From Bradyrhizobium sp. SZCCT0153 (lineage in GTDB: Bacteria; Pseudomonadota; Alphaproteobacteria; Rhizobiales; Xanthobacteraceae): 36,105 nucleotides of DNA. A program made the translations under genes and the position numbers. Below, in pieces: positions 22,286 through 30,691 of the stretch; the stretch's first letter is position 1, and every line of letters starts with the position of its first letter. A model generated the notes under the pieces. The model was not told the origin of the DNA and searched no databases. It worked only from the letters and a program-made list of their open reading frames with translations. The stretch covers positions 1 to 36,105 of the forward strand of contig NZ_JAFCKS010000017.1 in assembly GCF_018129995.1 (NCBI RefSeq), read 5' to 3'.

Positions 22286-24414
22286 AGCAGTCGCAGGCGC
22301 CGCTGCGAAGCGCCCCCACCCGCCCGTTCTTGCCGCAAGAAAGCCAGCTCTCGATGCTGCCGTGTCGGCTGGGCCGCGCGGCTGAAGTCAGGCAATCGTC
22401 GGTCCATCGCGGGGCCACTTTGATCGTTCGCCGTCTCTTCATCTTCGTCGGGACGGCCTTGCTGACGCTTGCGGGCGGCTACGGCATGTACGACGTGGTG
22501 AAAGTCGGCGGTGTGACATTTCTCGAGGCGCTGCTGCTTGGTCTGTTCCTCGTGCTGCTCGCCTGGGTCGCATTCTCGTTCATGTCCGCCCTCGCCGGAT
22601 TTTTCGTGCTGCTGACGCGCCGGCAGCCCAATCTGCCGATCGACACGACAGGCCCGCTGCCTCACGTCACCTCGCGCACCGCGATGCTGTTGCCGACCTA
22701 TAACGAGGATCCGCATCATGTCATGGCGCGGCTGCGCGCGATGTACGAATCCATCGACGCGACCGGATATGGCGAACAATTCGACTGGTTCTTGCTGAGC
22801 GATACGACCGACCCGGACATCTGGATCAGCGAAGAGATGGCCTTCATCGAGCTACGCCGCGCCTGCGGTGGAGATCAGCTGTACTACCGACACCGCTCCG
22901 ACAATACCGCGCGGAAGTCCGGCAACATCGCCGACTGGGTCACCAGGTTTGGCGCGGCCTATGATCACATGATCGTCCTCGATGCGGACAGCCTGATGGA
23001 GGGTGATACGATCGTTCGCCTCGTGCACGCAATGGAACGCACCCCCTCTTGCGCGCTGATCCAGACGCAGCCCGTCATCGTCAACGCGCGTACCCTGTTC
23101 AGCAGGCTGCAGCAATTTGCTGGGCGTGTGTATGGCCCCCTCATCACGGCGGGCAATGCCTGGTGGCACGATGGCGACGGCAACTATTGGGGCCACAACG
23201 CCATCATCCGGCTCAAGGCCTTCGCTGCGGAGGCCGGACTGCCCGAGCTGCGCGGTCGCAAACCTTTCGGCGGACACATCCTCAGCCATGATTTCGTCGA
23301 GGCCGCGTTGATGCGCCGCGCCGGCTGGGCGATCTATATGGTCCCAGCCGTTCGCGGCAGCTTCGAAGAGGTTCCACCGTCGCTGCTGGACTTTGCGGGG
23401 AGAGACCGTCGCTGGTGCCAGGGTAACCTCCAGCATCTCGCGGTCCTGCCCGCGCGCGGGCTGCACTGGGTCTCGAGGCTACATCTGCTCACCGGCATCG
23501 GATCCTACGTGACGGCGCCGCTTTGGCTTCTGTTCCTGTTGGTCGGTCTGCTCATTTCACTGCAGGCGCACTTCATCCGGCCGGAATACTTTCCGAAGGG
23601 CTTCAGTTTGTTTCCCACCTGGCCGCAACAGGACCCGGTGCTTGCGGCCTGGGTCTTTGCCGCGACAATGGGACTTCTGATCCTGCCGAAGCTGCTGGCT
23701 TATCTGGTGCTGATCAGCAATCGTGACGAGCGCACCGGATTTGCAGGAAGCGGTCGTGTTCTGGCGGGGGTCGTTTGCGAGGCGTTTGTGGCGGCATTGC
23801 TTGCTCCCTGCATGATGATCCTCCAGACCAAGGCCGTCATGGAAATTCTCGCTGGCCGAGACGCAGGTTGGCAAGTGCAGCGCCGAGGCGATGGACAGCT
23901 CGCCCGCGGCGAAGTCTATCGAAAGCTCGCCGGGCCGACACTCTGCGGTCTCGTCCTATCGGTCTGCGCTTATTCCGTCTCTTTGCCTCTGCTTCTCTGG
24001 ATGTCGCCGGTCGTGCTGGGGCTCCTGCTTTCGATCCCTTTGGGCATTATGACTTCATTGCAATTGAGCGCGCCAGGAGTATTTGCCACGCCGGAGATCA
24101 ACGAGCCGCCTGCCGTTGTGCTCCGCGCGAACGAGCTCGCCGCAGCTGAGCCCACCGAAATGGCCGGGGCTCTACGCCAGCTTAGCCGGGATCCGGAATT
24201 GCTGGCCGAGCATTTGGGCTCGCAATCACCTGCAAGCTCTCGCCGGTTTGGGCCCGTCGACGTGCCCCTTGCAACCGCAACCGCCAAGGTCGCGCGATGT
24301 GAAAGTTTGGACGATGTCCTCGCTTGGTTCGACAAGCTGGAAATGCGCGCGGTCCTTGAGAATCCGACGCTGTTGAGAAGAATCCTTGAGCTTCCTGCCG
24401 GTGGCCGAGATTAG
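22261..24414 (+). CDS. opgH: Glucans biosynthesis glucosyltransferase OpgH/MdoH
   Basis: A 717-residue inner-membrane glycosyltransferase (GT2) that polymerises UDP-glucose into the linear backbone of periplasmic glucans. Two membrane helices near residues 58-120 precede the cytoplasmic catalytic domain. Catalytic signs are TAMLLPTYNEDP, DWFLLSDTTDPDIW, MIVLDADSLMEG, GGHILSHDFVEA and RDRRWCQGNLQHL. Further membrane helices follow at about 410-620, for example GLLILPKLLAYLVLI. A short regulatory tail ends at GGRD. Length and motifs are typical and the gene is intact. The ATG at 22261 overlaps opgG; a second ATG at 22273 is possible. The operon has a stress-type promoter candidate. Confidence 0.95.
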   Translation: MDLSMDALKQSQAPLRSAPTRPFLPQESQLSMLPCRLGRAAEVRQSSVHRGATLIVRRLFIFVGTALLTLAGGYGMYDVVKVGGVTFLEALLLGLFLVLLAWVAFSFMSALAGFFVLLTRRQPNLPIDTTGPLPHVTSRTAMLLPTYNEDPHHVMARLRAMYESIDATGYGEQFDWFLLSDTTDPDIWISEEMAFIELRRACGGDQLYYRHRSDNTARKSGNIADWVTRFGAAYDHMIVLDADSLMEGDTIVRLVHAMERTPSCALIQTQPVIVNARTLFSRLQQFAGRVYGPLITAGNAWWHDGDGNYWGHNAIIRLKAFAAEAGLPELRGRKPFGGHILSHDFVEAALMRRAGWAIYMVPAVRGSFEEVPPSLLDFAGRDRRWCQGNLQHLAVLPARGLHWVSRLHLLTGIGSYVTAPLWLLFLLVGLLISLQAHFIRPEYFPKGFSLFPTWPQQDPVLAAWVFAATMGLLILPKLLAYLVLISNRDERTGFAGSGRVLAGVVCEAFVAALLAPCMMILQTKAVMEILAGRDAGWQVQRRGDGQLARGEVYRKLAGPTLCGLVLSVCAYSVSLPLLLWMSPVVLGLLLSIPLGIMTSLQLSAPGVFATPEINEPPAVVLRANELAAAEPTEMAGALRQLSRDPELLAEHLGSQSPASSRRFGPVDVPLATATAKVARCESLDDVLAWFDKLEMRAVLENPTLLRRILELPAGGRD

Positions 24415-24534
24415 GATGAGCGCCGCCGCGCTTGGCCCAACCCGCGCCGCGTGCGCCAGGATGATCGCGATGGTCTTGAAGCCCTCGGCGTCGCCAGTCG
24501 AACGGACTGCAACGGACACTATAGTTAGTAGAGC

Positions 24535-25010
24535 GCCATGACGCTGCGGCGAGCCTATCAATGAGTTCAGCCTGGCCGGACAGAATCCTCGACCTCGCAG
24601 TTTCCAGATCGGGCCATTCAGCGCGGTCCATCTCCGGAAAGGACTGGCGCCGGCCGCTCCTGAGCGGCCACTCGATCTCGAGGTGTTGCTCGATAGCGTT
24701 GTCGCATCGAAGTCTACCTCACCGTAAAAGGCGATTACGCGCTTGCCCCGCGCTGCTGGGCCCCTCCCAGACCTTCTAGCGAGCCGATCGTGGTTGCGGG
24801 GCCGAGCTCTTCGGCAAATTCGCGATGGGCCCTCTCTTCGGCCGAACCGTCGATCTCTCCTTTCGGTATCGACCAAGCGCCCTCGTCCATGTTGCGCCAG
24901 AATGACCGCCAGGGTGAACCAGCAGCACCTCGAAGCCGCGCGGTCCACGGCGATAGCCCAATATACCGCGCTCACATTGGCTCTTGCGGGAGTTCGCTGG
25001 ACACGCCCAC
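24535..25010 (-). pseudogene. Nudix hydrolase remnant with several frameshifts
   Basis: On the minus strand successive frames read GILGYRRGPRGFEVLLVHPG, then MDEGAWSIPKGEIDG and AHREFAEELGPATTIGSLEG, then RVIAFYGEVDFDATTL, then EIEWPLRSGRRQSFPEMDRA and LETARSRILSGQAELIDRL. In order these match a single Nudix NTP pyrophosphohydrolase of about 150 residues. The Nudix box is two residues short between G and REF. At least three frame changes are needed, so no working protein is made. It sits between opgH and the uvrA-like gene, convergent with opgH. Confidence 0.75.
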
Positions 25011-25074
25011 GCTTTCTCTTCCACCAAATGAAGCCGCAGGCAGGTAAGACCTCTAAGCCCGAACCCACACCCTT

Positions 25075-27618
25075 TCAAGATCGATCGAGCGAGCCGCCGA
25101 TGCAATCAGCGAGATACCGCGCCGTTCGACTTCGAGAGTCGGCTGCAACCTGCTCCGGCGTACCTACCGCAACAATCTTGCCGCCCTCGTCGCCGGCCCC
25201 CGGGCCGATGTCGATGATCCAGTCACTGCCCGCGGCGACAGACATGTCGTGTTCGACGACGACGACGGTGTTTCCAGCCTCAACGAGCCCGCTAAGTTGC
25301 TTCATCAGCTTCGCCACGTCCGACGGATGCAGCCCTGTCGTCGGCTCGTCCAGAACATAGATCGTACCCCCTCGCTGAGCCCGCTGTAGTTCGGTGGCAA
25401 GCTTGACACGCTGCGCCTCCCCTCCCGACAGCTCCGTGGCAGACTGGCCAAGCCGGATATAGCCCAAGCCGACCTCGCTGAGGACACCCAGCGATCGCCG
25501 CAACGACTCGTCGGCGGAGAAGAACTCAAACGCTCCGTCGACGGTCATTCTAAGCACGTCGGCGATCGAATTGCCGCGAATCTTGATCTCCAGCGTCTTG
25601 GCGTTGTAGCGAGCGCCCTTGCAGGTCGGGCAAGGCGCATAAACGCTGGGAAGGAAGAGCAACTCGACACAGACGAAGCCCTCACCTTGGCAGGTTTCGC
25701 ATCGCCCTTTCGCGACGTTGAACGAAAACCTGCCGGCATCGTAGTGCCTGACGCGCGCCTGCTTCGTGGATGCAAAGAGCTTGCGGACGTGGTCCAGCAG
25801 GCCTGTGTAGGTTGCAAGGTTCGACCGGGGCGTGCGCCCGATCGGCTTCTGGTCGACAACGACGAGACGCTTGATCTGGTCGAACCCTTCGGTGATCTCC
25901 CCACCCAGGGTCTCAATCGGGGCTTCGAGACCGTCGTCATCGTCGATGACGTCCACGCGCTGGCCCAGGCCGTCGCTGATCGTGTCCACCAGGAACTGGC
26001 TTATGAGACTGGATTTTCCCGATCCTGATATTCCAGTGACGCATGTGAACACGCCAAGGGGAATGTCCACGTCGACGCTATCAAGATTGTTACGGGCCAC
26101 TCCCCGCAATTTCAACCAATTGGCTGCTGAACGCGTTTTTCTGATGCGCTTCTCGGCCTCACCAAACAAATATAATCGCGTTCGCGACGCCTTCACGTCG
26201 GCGAGGCCCGACAGCGGTCCGCTGTACAGGATCTGGCCGCCGTGCTCTCCGGCGCCCGGCCCGACGTCGACAATCCAGTCCGCTCGCCTGACAACGTCAA
26301 GCTCGTGTTCGACGACGAACAGCGAATTGCCGGCAGCCTTGAGACGGTCCAACGCGCGCAGCAGCGCCTCGGTATCCGCCGGATGCAGACCAGCCGAAGG
26401 CTCGTCCAGTACGTACACGACACCGAACAGATTTGATCGAACCTGCGTCGCCAGGCGCAGCCTTTGCAATTCGCCCGGGGACAGCGTCGGTGTGCTACGT
26501 TCCGACGTCAGATAACCGAGCCCGAGATCGAGCAATACGTCAAGGCGCGCGAGCATGTCCTCGACGATCCGCCGGACCACCAAAACCTTTTCGGGATGGT
26601 CGCCGGAGGCGGCGCCCCCACTGAGCGCATGCGATCGCAGAAGTTCGTTAAAGCCTTTGAGCGGCAATCGCGAGATGTCAGCAATGTCCATCCCGGCGAA
26701 GGTGACCGACAGAGCCTCCGGCTTCAACCGCTTACCCTTGCAGACAGGGCAGTCCGAGCTCGAAAGAAACCGCGATACCCGTCGCTTCATCATTGCGCTC
26801 TGCGTCGTGGCGAAGGTCTGCAGGACATATTTTCGGGCTCCCGTGAAGGTGCCTTGGTAGCTCGGCTCCTCCTTGCGCTTCAGAGCCCGCTTCGTCTCGG
26901 CTGCGGTGTATCCGGCGTAGACCGGCACGGTCGGCTGTTCATCAGTGAACAAGATCCAGACACGATCCCGCTTCGGAAGCTCGCGCCATGGCCGGTCCAC
27001 GTCGTAGCCAAGGGTCACCAGGATGTCCCGGAGGTTCTGGCCCTGCCAGGCGGTCGGCCATGCCGCCACGGCCCGCTCCCGGATGGTGAGGGAGTCGTCG
27101 GGCACAAGCGTGCGTTCGCTGACCTCATGGATCCGGCCGATGCCATGGCAGGTGGGACAGGCGCCCTCGGGCGTGTTCGGCGAGAACGACTCCGCATAAA
27201 GCAAGGGCTGCTTGCGCGGATAGTCGCCGGCGCGCGAGTAGAGCATACGCAGCAGATTGGACAACGTGGTCACACTGCCGACGGACGACCTCGTGGTCGG
27301 CGAGCCGCGCTGCTGCTGCAATGCCACCGCGGGTGGTAACCCCTCTACTGAATCCACCTCGGGCACTGCCATCTGGTGAAAAAGCCGTCGGGCATACGGG
27401 GAGACTGACTCGAGGTAGCGACGCTGGGCCTCTGCATACAGCGTCCCGAAAGCCAAGGACGACTTTCCGGATCCGGAGACGCCGGTAAACACCACGAGCG
27501 CATTGCGAGGAATCTCGACCGAGACGTCCTTGAGGTTATGCTCTCGAGCTCCGCGAACGCGAACAAGGCCGCCATCTGCGATGTCTCGTCTGCCTACGGA
27601 GCTGACCAGCTTGTTCAT
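25075..27618 (-). CDS. UvrA-like ABC ATPase (short class, UvrA2-type)
   Basis: An 847-residue protein with two ABC ATPase halves. The first has Walker A GVSGSGKSSLAF, signature LSPGELQRLRLA and Walker B VYVLDEPSAGLHPAD. The second has GISGSGKSSLISQ, LSGGEAQRVKLA and IYVLDEPTTGLHPSD. The zinc motifs are CPTCHGIGR in the first half and CETCQGEGF and CPTCKG in the second. A full excision-repair UvrA is about 940-970 residues. This length and start (GLVRVRGAREHNLKDVSVEI) fit the short class, associated with tolerance to DNA-damaging agents or unknown DNA transactions and lacking most of the UvrB-binding insertion. The ATG at 27618 has AGGGAGG upstream. The DUF72 gene precedes it on the same strand. 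Confidence 0.93.
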   Translation of the reverse strand: MNKLVSSVGRRDIADGGLVRVRGAREHNLKDVSVEIPRNALVVFTGVSGSGKSSLAFGTLYAEAQRRYLESVSPYARRLFHQMAVPEVDSVEGLPPAVALQQQRGSPTTRSSVGSVTTLSNLLRMLYSRAGDYPRKQPLLYAESFSPNTPEGACPTCHGIGRIHEVSERTLVPDDSLTIRERAVAAWPTAWQGQNLRDILVTLGYDVDRPWRELPKRDRVWILFTDEQPTVPVYAGYTAAETKRALKRKEEPSYQGTFTGARKYVLQTFATTQSAMMKRRVSRFLSSSDCPVCKGKRLKPEALSVTFAGMDIADISRLPLKGFNELLRSHALSGGAASGDHPEKVLVVRRIVEDMLARLDVLLDLGLGYLTSERSTPTLSPGELQRLRLATQVRSNLFGVVYVLDEPSAGLHPADTEALLRALDRLKAAGNSLFVVEHELDVVRRADWIVDVGPGAGEHGGQILYSGPLSGLADVKASRTRLYLFGEAEKRIRKTRSAANWLKLRGVARNNLDSVDVDIPLGVFTCVTGISGSGKSSLISQFLVDTISDGLGQRVDVIDDDDGLEAPIETLGGEITEGFDQIKRLVVVDQKPIGRTPRSNLATYTGLLDHVRKLFASTKQARVRHYDAGRFSFNVAKGRCETCQGEGFVCVELLFLPSVYAPCPTCKGARYNAKTLEIKIRGNSIADVLRMTVDGAFEFFSADESLRRSLGVLSEVGLGYIRLGQSATELSGGEAQRVKLATELQRAQRGGTIYVLDEPTTGLHPSDVAKLMKQLSGLVEAGNTVVVVEHDMSVAAGSDWIIDIGPGAGDEGGKIVAVGTPEQVAADSRSRTARYLADCIGGSLDRS

Positions 27619-27772
27619 GCGACCTCCCTAGGCGCTCGCGAAAGCCGCGGCAGCTCCGACATGGGAAAGTCCCTACGAAACAGCCTGTTCCTTGCCCGTC
27701 GGTTGATTCATTTGGCTCTTTGGTCGTTCTGGAACGGGTTGCCTGGTCCCGGGCTCTGAAACATCGCCACAG

Positions 27773-28537
27773 CTACGATAGCTCCAGAGCATTTCCCAAT
27801 GCGGCCCCAGCCGCCGTATTGTCGAAGATGCACCACGTCTCGGCTCCCCAAAGGCGAGCGCTTTCGAGACGCCGCCCCAGTGAGAAAAGGGCCTGGCGGT
27901 CGTAGTCGGAATAGTACATGCGGGGGGACCCATGCCAACGGAAATAGGCCAGACCCCGCCAACCACCAGGCTCTCCGGAGCCCGGCACCCTAGCGGGATC
28001 CGCTGCCACCCGCGCGATGCGTCGTTCAATCAATCTGCTTTCGACTTCCTCAGTGAACCAAGTGGCATTCCGCGGCTCGATCGCGACCATGGCATCGCTG
28101 CATCCATTGACCAAGTCGAAGAAGCTGTCGAATGTCTTCGCGTCGAATGCGAGCTTCGGCGGCAGCTGAATGAGCCACGTCCCGAGTTTCGATCCCAAGC
28201 CCGCAGTTTCAGCCGCAAAGATTTTCAGGATTTCATCGCAGCCGACCAGGCCCCGATCGTGAGTGATTTCTTCCGGGAGCTTCACAGAGAACCTGAACTC
28301 TTCAGGCACCGAACTCGCCCAGCGCTCGTATGTGCTTGGTTTGTGCCTTCTTCGGAACGAGGAATTGATCTCGACGGCGTTTAGACGTCGCGCATAGCGT
28401 TCGAGATTACTTCCTGATGCTGGAAGTCCGTCGGCATAGCGTTTATCGATGCTCCACCCGGCCGTACCGATCCGCAGCGCGGGCGCTGCTTTGGCCCGAC
28501 CTCGCCCACCACTCCCTGGCACGGCTACGGCGCTCAT
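27773..28537 (-). CDS. DUF72 (YecE-like) domain protein
   Basis: A 254-residue protein. After a short Gly/Ala-rich start, the TIM-barrel-like DUF72 fold begins RIGTAGWSIDKRYADGL. Characteristic phrases are LNAVEINSSFRRRHKPSTYE, WLIQLPPKLAFDAKTFDSF, VAIEPRNATWF, AYFRWHGSPRMYYSDYD and WCIFDNTAAGAALGNALEL. These belong to the YecE family, of unknown biochemical role, and nothing essential seems to be missing. It lies 154 bases upstream of the uvrA-like gene on the same strand, a neighbourhood that suggests a link to DNA damage tolerance, by inference only. No stress promoter is visible. Confidence 0.9.
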   Translation of the reverse strand: MSAVAVPGSGGRGRAKAAPALRIGTAGWSIDKRYADGLPASGSNLERYARRLNAVEINSSFRRRHKPSTYERWASSVPEEFRFSVKLPEEITHDRGLVGCDEILKIFAAETAGLGSKLGTWLIQLPPKLAFDAKTFDSFFDLVNGCSDAMVAIEPRNATWFTEEVESRLIERRIARVAADPARVPGSGEPGGWRGLAYFRWHGSPRMYYSDYDRQALFSLGRRLESARLWGAETWCIFDNTAAGAALGNALELS

Positions 28538-28633
28538 GATGAGCGCCGCGACATGATGCCTCCCATCGTCGATAGCCCGAGTAGTCTACGATAGGCGACC
28601 AAGGTGCTCCATGTCTGACAGACCATTCCTGAG

Positions 28634-28822
28634 CTATTCGTACCTGTCGAAGATACCTCGTCCCTCAGACGCATGCTCGGCAAGCCTTTCCCACTCCTCA
28701 GCGAGCCGAAGCCAGGCGTTCTTGTCCACTTCGCTTCCGGCCCGTGCCGCCAGGTGACGACATTCCTCCGCCTTGCTCGTGAATCGGTCGGCTTTCGATG
28801 ATGACACCACGTTTCCCCCCAT
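28634..28822 (-). CDS. Small helical protein, DxxAWLRLAxEW family copy 2
   Basis: A 62-residue protein with FTSKAEECRHLAARAGSEVD then KNAWLRLAEEWERLAEHASE, paralogous to 9042-9209 and 33088-33243. It is two charged helices with no membrane segment. The ATG at 28822 has no ribosome-binding site. A GTG at 28807, preceded by a GGGGGGA stretch, may be the true start, five codons later. A GGAAC-N16-CATT element at 28828-28852 could be a weak stress promoter, which would also favour the later start. The function is unknown. Confidence 0.65.
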   Translation of the reverse strand: MGGNVVSSSKADRFTSKAEECRHLAARAGSEVDKNAWLRLAEEWERLAEHASEGRGIFDRYE

Positions 28823-28930
28823 CCGATAATGGAGAGCGGCACGTGTCGTTCCTGATGATGGCCACGTGCCTGGATGGCCGCTCGGAGCTCGCGCCCAAGA
28901 ATGCCGTCCCGGAGTGCCAGGCCTGACTTA

Positions 28931-28955
28931 GGAACAACCGGTTTGCCGTATGCTT
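28931..28955 (+). promoter_or_regulatory. Very weak stress-promoter variant (GGAAC-N16-GCTT)
   Basis: GGAAC at 28931 with GCTT 16 bases later, 13 bases before the ATG at 28968. The -10 box is poor. It is listed because the same nCTT variant recurs at 29502 and 29899. Confidence 0.2.
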
Positions 28956-28967
28956 GGTTAGGGACAT

Positions 28968-29245
28968 ATGGCCAATCGGCTCAACATCTGGGCCCGGAGT
29001 TCTAATATGCTTTTCTGGTATCCCGCCCTGACGCTGATGATGGACGCCATGCAGGTCATCGACATGCGCCTGAAGCTTATCGCGGCCGGGAAAGGCACAT
29101 CTGAAGAGATGTTCCTGATGGCGAACGAAAAGGTCAACGCGATGGCGGAAGCCCGCAACATTCTCATTAAGGCGGGCATTCGGGTCACGTGATTGACAAC
29201 TATCGCAAGATCGTGGCGGCCAATGTCGTGCGGCTATCTGCCTAG
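28968..29245 (+). pseudogene. Small phasin-like helical protein, frameshifted near the end
   Basis: The ATG at 28968 reads MANRLNIWARSSNMLFWYPA, then LTLMMDAMQVIDMRLKLI and MFLMANEKVNAMAEARNI, and stops after AGIRVT at 29192. One base further on, the next frame reads VIDNYRKIVAANVVRLSA and stops at 29245. That is the usual tail (xYRxxVxANxxRLS) of short phasin-like proteins of rhizobia. A missing C at about 29187 (ACGTGATT instead of ACCGTGATT) would rejoin both parts to about 92 residues. As written, the protein lacks its last 18 residues. It may still function, since the helical core is complete. Confidence 0.65.
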
Positions 29246-29501
29246 GCTAGGCACGTTAAGCGATCGGCGTCGCGGAGCGCTCAAAATTCCTCAACAACGA
29301 TGACAGCCGACGCTCGCGGCAGCGGGCCGGTCCAGTCTCTTGCCTCGACCGCCGTACGCTCCGTCAACGTCCGAGAGCCGCAATCGACAGTTCTTATTCG
29401 CGGTCGATTGCTCGCACCCCCTCCTCTTGCGAGGGCCGGGCAAGCAGGCAGTGGAAGCGACCGTAAAGAAACCAAGCGCCGGGGATAACGCAAGTCGGCC
29501 A
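29246..29501. other. Intergenic stretch, nothing supported
   Basis: Frames on both strands overlap, lack ribosome-binding sites and match nothing I know. Confidence 0.35.
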
Positions 29502-29526
29502 GGAACCGGTGGGTCCCAAGACGCTT
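29502..29526 (+). promoter_or_regulatory. Weak stress-promoter variant (GGAAC-N16-GCTT)
   Basis: GGAAC at 29502-29506 and GCTT at 29523-29526. The predicted start near 29533 is 19 bases before the microprotein ATG at 29552, a plausible distance, but the -10 box has a mismatch in its core. Confidence 0.25.
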
Positions 29527-29551
29527 GCTTTGTCAGACGTAGGAGGACGGC

Positions 29552-29638
29552 ATGGACGCCAGCGAAACCGCAGCGATGACGAAAGCGTCCGGGCTGACGG
29601 CCTTCGTGTTGGGACTGTGGTTCGCCCGTCGGCGTTGA
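29552..29638 (+). CDS. 28-residue microprotein
   Basis: The frame reads MDASETAAMTKASGLTAFVL and ends GLWFARRR. An acidic, polar start is followed by a short hydrophobic helix and three Arg at the end. TAGGAGGA lies seven bases before the ATG, a strong ribosome-binding site. It is too short for any family call. I accept it on the ribosome-binding site, the topology and its likeness in size to the other microproteins here. Confidence 0.5.
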   Translation: MDASETAAMTKASGLTAFVLGLWFARRR

Positions 29639-29957
29639 GATGACGTTGCGACCGGTGGGTTAAGGTTCCCTTTTTCTCGGGAGCACGCACGGGGCCGCTT
29701 CGACTCGGAGAGGATCGCAGTGCCACCGTCCAAGCCCCAGACTCTGTGCCGGCCTTTTGCCGCGCGCGCGTGGCGACTTCCGAGTCCGCCGTCCTGAGGA
29801 AAACCGGATCTCGGGATTCAGGAATTTCCCCAGCGAGGCACGAATGGGAGGTTCCGGTGCTGCGAACCGTGCAATCAGCGACCATCGGGTGCCCGAGCGG
29901 AACGACGATCCCCCATGCGACTTGATTCTCCGAACGTCGCCAAATCGGAGAACGATC
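29639..29957. other. Intergenic stretch
   Basis: About 320 bases without a credible gene. A GGAAC-N16-ACTT element at 29899-29923 lies about 35 bases before the ATG at 29958, but with a poor -10 box. Confidence 0.35.
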
Positions 29958-30179
29958 ATGAGAACAATCTTGGCCATCACCTGCCTGTCCGTGGTCGCGC
30001 TGGCTTCACCGGCGGAAGCCAAAGGATGTATCAAGGGCGCCATCGTTGGCGGCGTCGCTGGCCACATGGCGGGCCATGGCAAACTTGGCGCTGCGGCGGG
30101 ATGCGCGGTCGGGCATCACGAAGCCAATAAGCAAAACCCTAATAATTCAAACGCCCAGGCTCCATCGGGGCAGAAGTAG
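29958..30179 (+). CDS. Small secreted glycine-zipper-like protein
   Basis: A 73-residue protein. The signal peptide is RTILAITCLSVVALASPAEA, cleaved before KGC. The mature part has a Gly-rich helix GAIVGGVAGHMAGHGKLGAA with GxxxG spacing, typical of small glycine-zipper envelope proteins, and a His pair. A Gln/Asn-rich end (NKQNPNNSNAQAP) follows. Two Cys flank the Gly-rich helix. It is presumably periplasmic or outer-membrane associated; the function is unknown. The ATG at 29958 has GGAGAA upstream. It stands alone. Confidence 0.75.
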   Translation: MRTILAITCLSVVALASPAEAKGCIKGAIVGGVAGHMAGHGKLGAAAGCAVGHHEANKQNPNNSNAQAPSGQK

Positions 30180-30203
30180 CGCGGGGCACCTCTGGGCCGC
30201 GCC

Positions 30204-30447
30204 ATGAAGATCAGATCGCACTCCGAGAGCCACCTCGTCGAGCTTGAGGATGGCTCGCGCTGGCGAATTTCCCCGGCGATCTCGATCTGGCGCTGAACTC
30301 GAAGCCCGAGACGGAAATCGTCGTCATGCCGGCCGACGATGATCTGAGTTCTCATATGCTGGTCGGCGGAGACGCAAAGGTCCGCGTGATCGCGGGGGCG
30401 AAAGCTGGCCGGTGCGTGAGGTCAAGTCGGCGTTGAAGGAAGGGTAG
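30204..30447 (+). pseudogene. Small conserved protein with two frameshifts
   Basis: From the ATG at 30204 the frame reads MKIRSHSESHLVELEDGSRW and stops early. One base shift later comes FPGDLDLALNSKPETEIVVM and DDLSSHMLVGGDAKVRVI, and in a third frame WPVREVKSALKEG with a stop at 30447. In order these resemble a small Bradyrhizobium protein as I recall it: LEDGSxWRIFPGDLDxTL, then a WPVxEVKSALKDG ending. A missing T in the ATTTCCCC stretch near 30275 and an indel near 30403 explain both breaks. Confidence 0.55.
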
Positions 30448-30529
30448 GACCGAGCTCCGCCAATTCAGCGGAACGAGATCCGGAGCGATCGAGACGCGAG
30501 GCCGTCGTCGGATCCGAATGCGGAATCCG

Positions 30530-30672
30530 CCGCGCGTCGAGCCGTCGACGATGCCAAGCGCGCGCTGGGCGACCGTGGACCTTATGTTGGAACGACGGCG
30601 CTCCAGACCTCAACCGGCGCATGGGTGAAGAACACACGCTACGCCGAGTGGTACATGTCGCTCGATAGTTTT
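30530..30672 (+). pseudogene. Remnant of a small conserved protein, three frames
   Basis: Three frames in succession read DDAKRALGDRGP, then NDGAPDLNRRMGEEHT, then KNTRYAEWYMSLD. I recall short proteins in which these parts occur in this order in one frame: AKxALGERGPVWWxDGAPDxNRxMxKNTPYAxWYxSL. Two indels are needed to rejoin them. The overlap of the second and third parts supports indel decay over chance. Confidence 0.5.
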
Positions 30673-30691
30673 AGTCATGGAGGATCTCGAA

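Noticed and set aside
22267..23466. Long minus-strand frames inside opgH
   Set aside because: They are shadows of the well-supported opgH frame and have no family resemblance.
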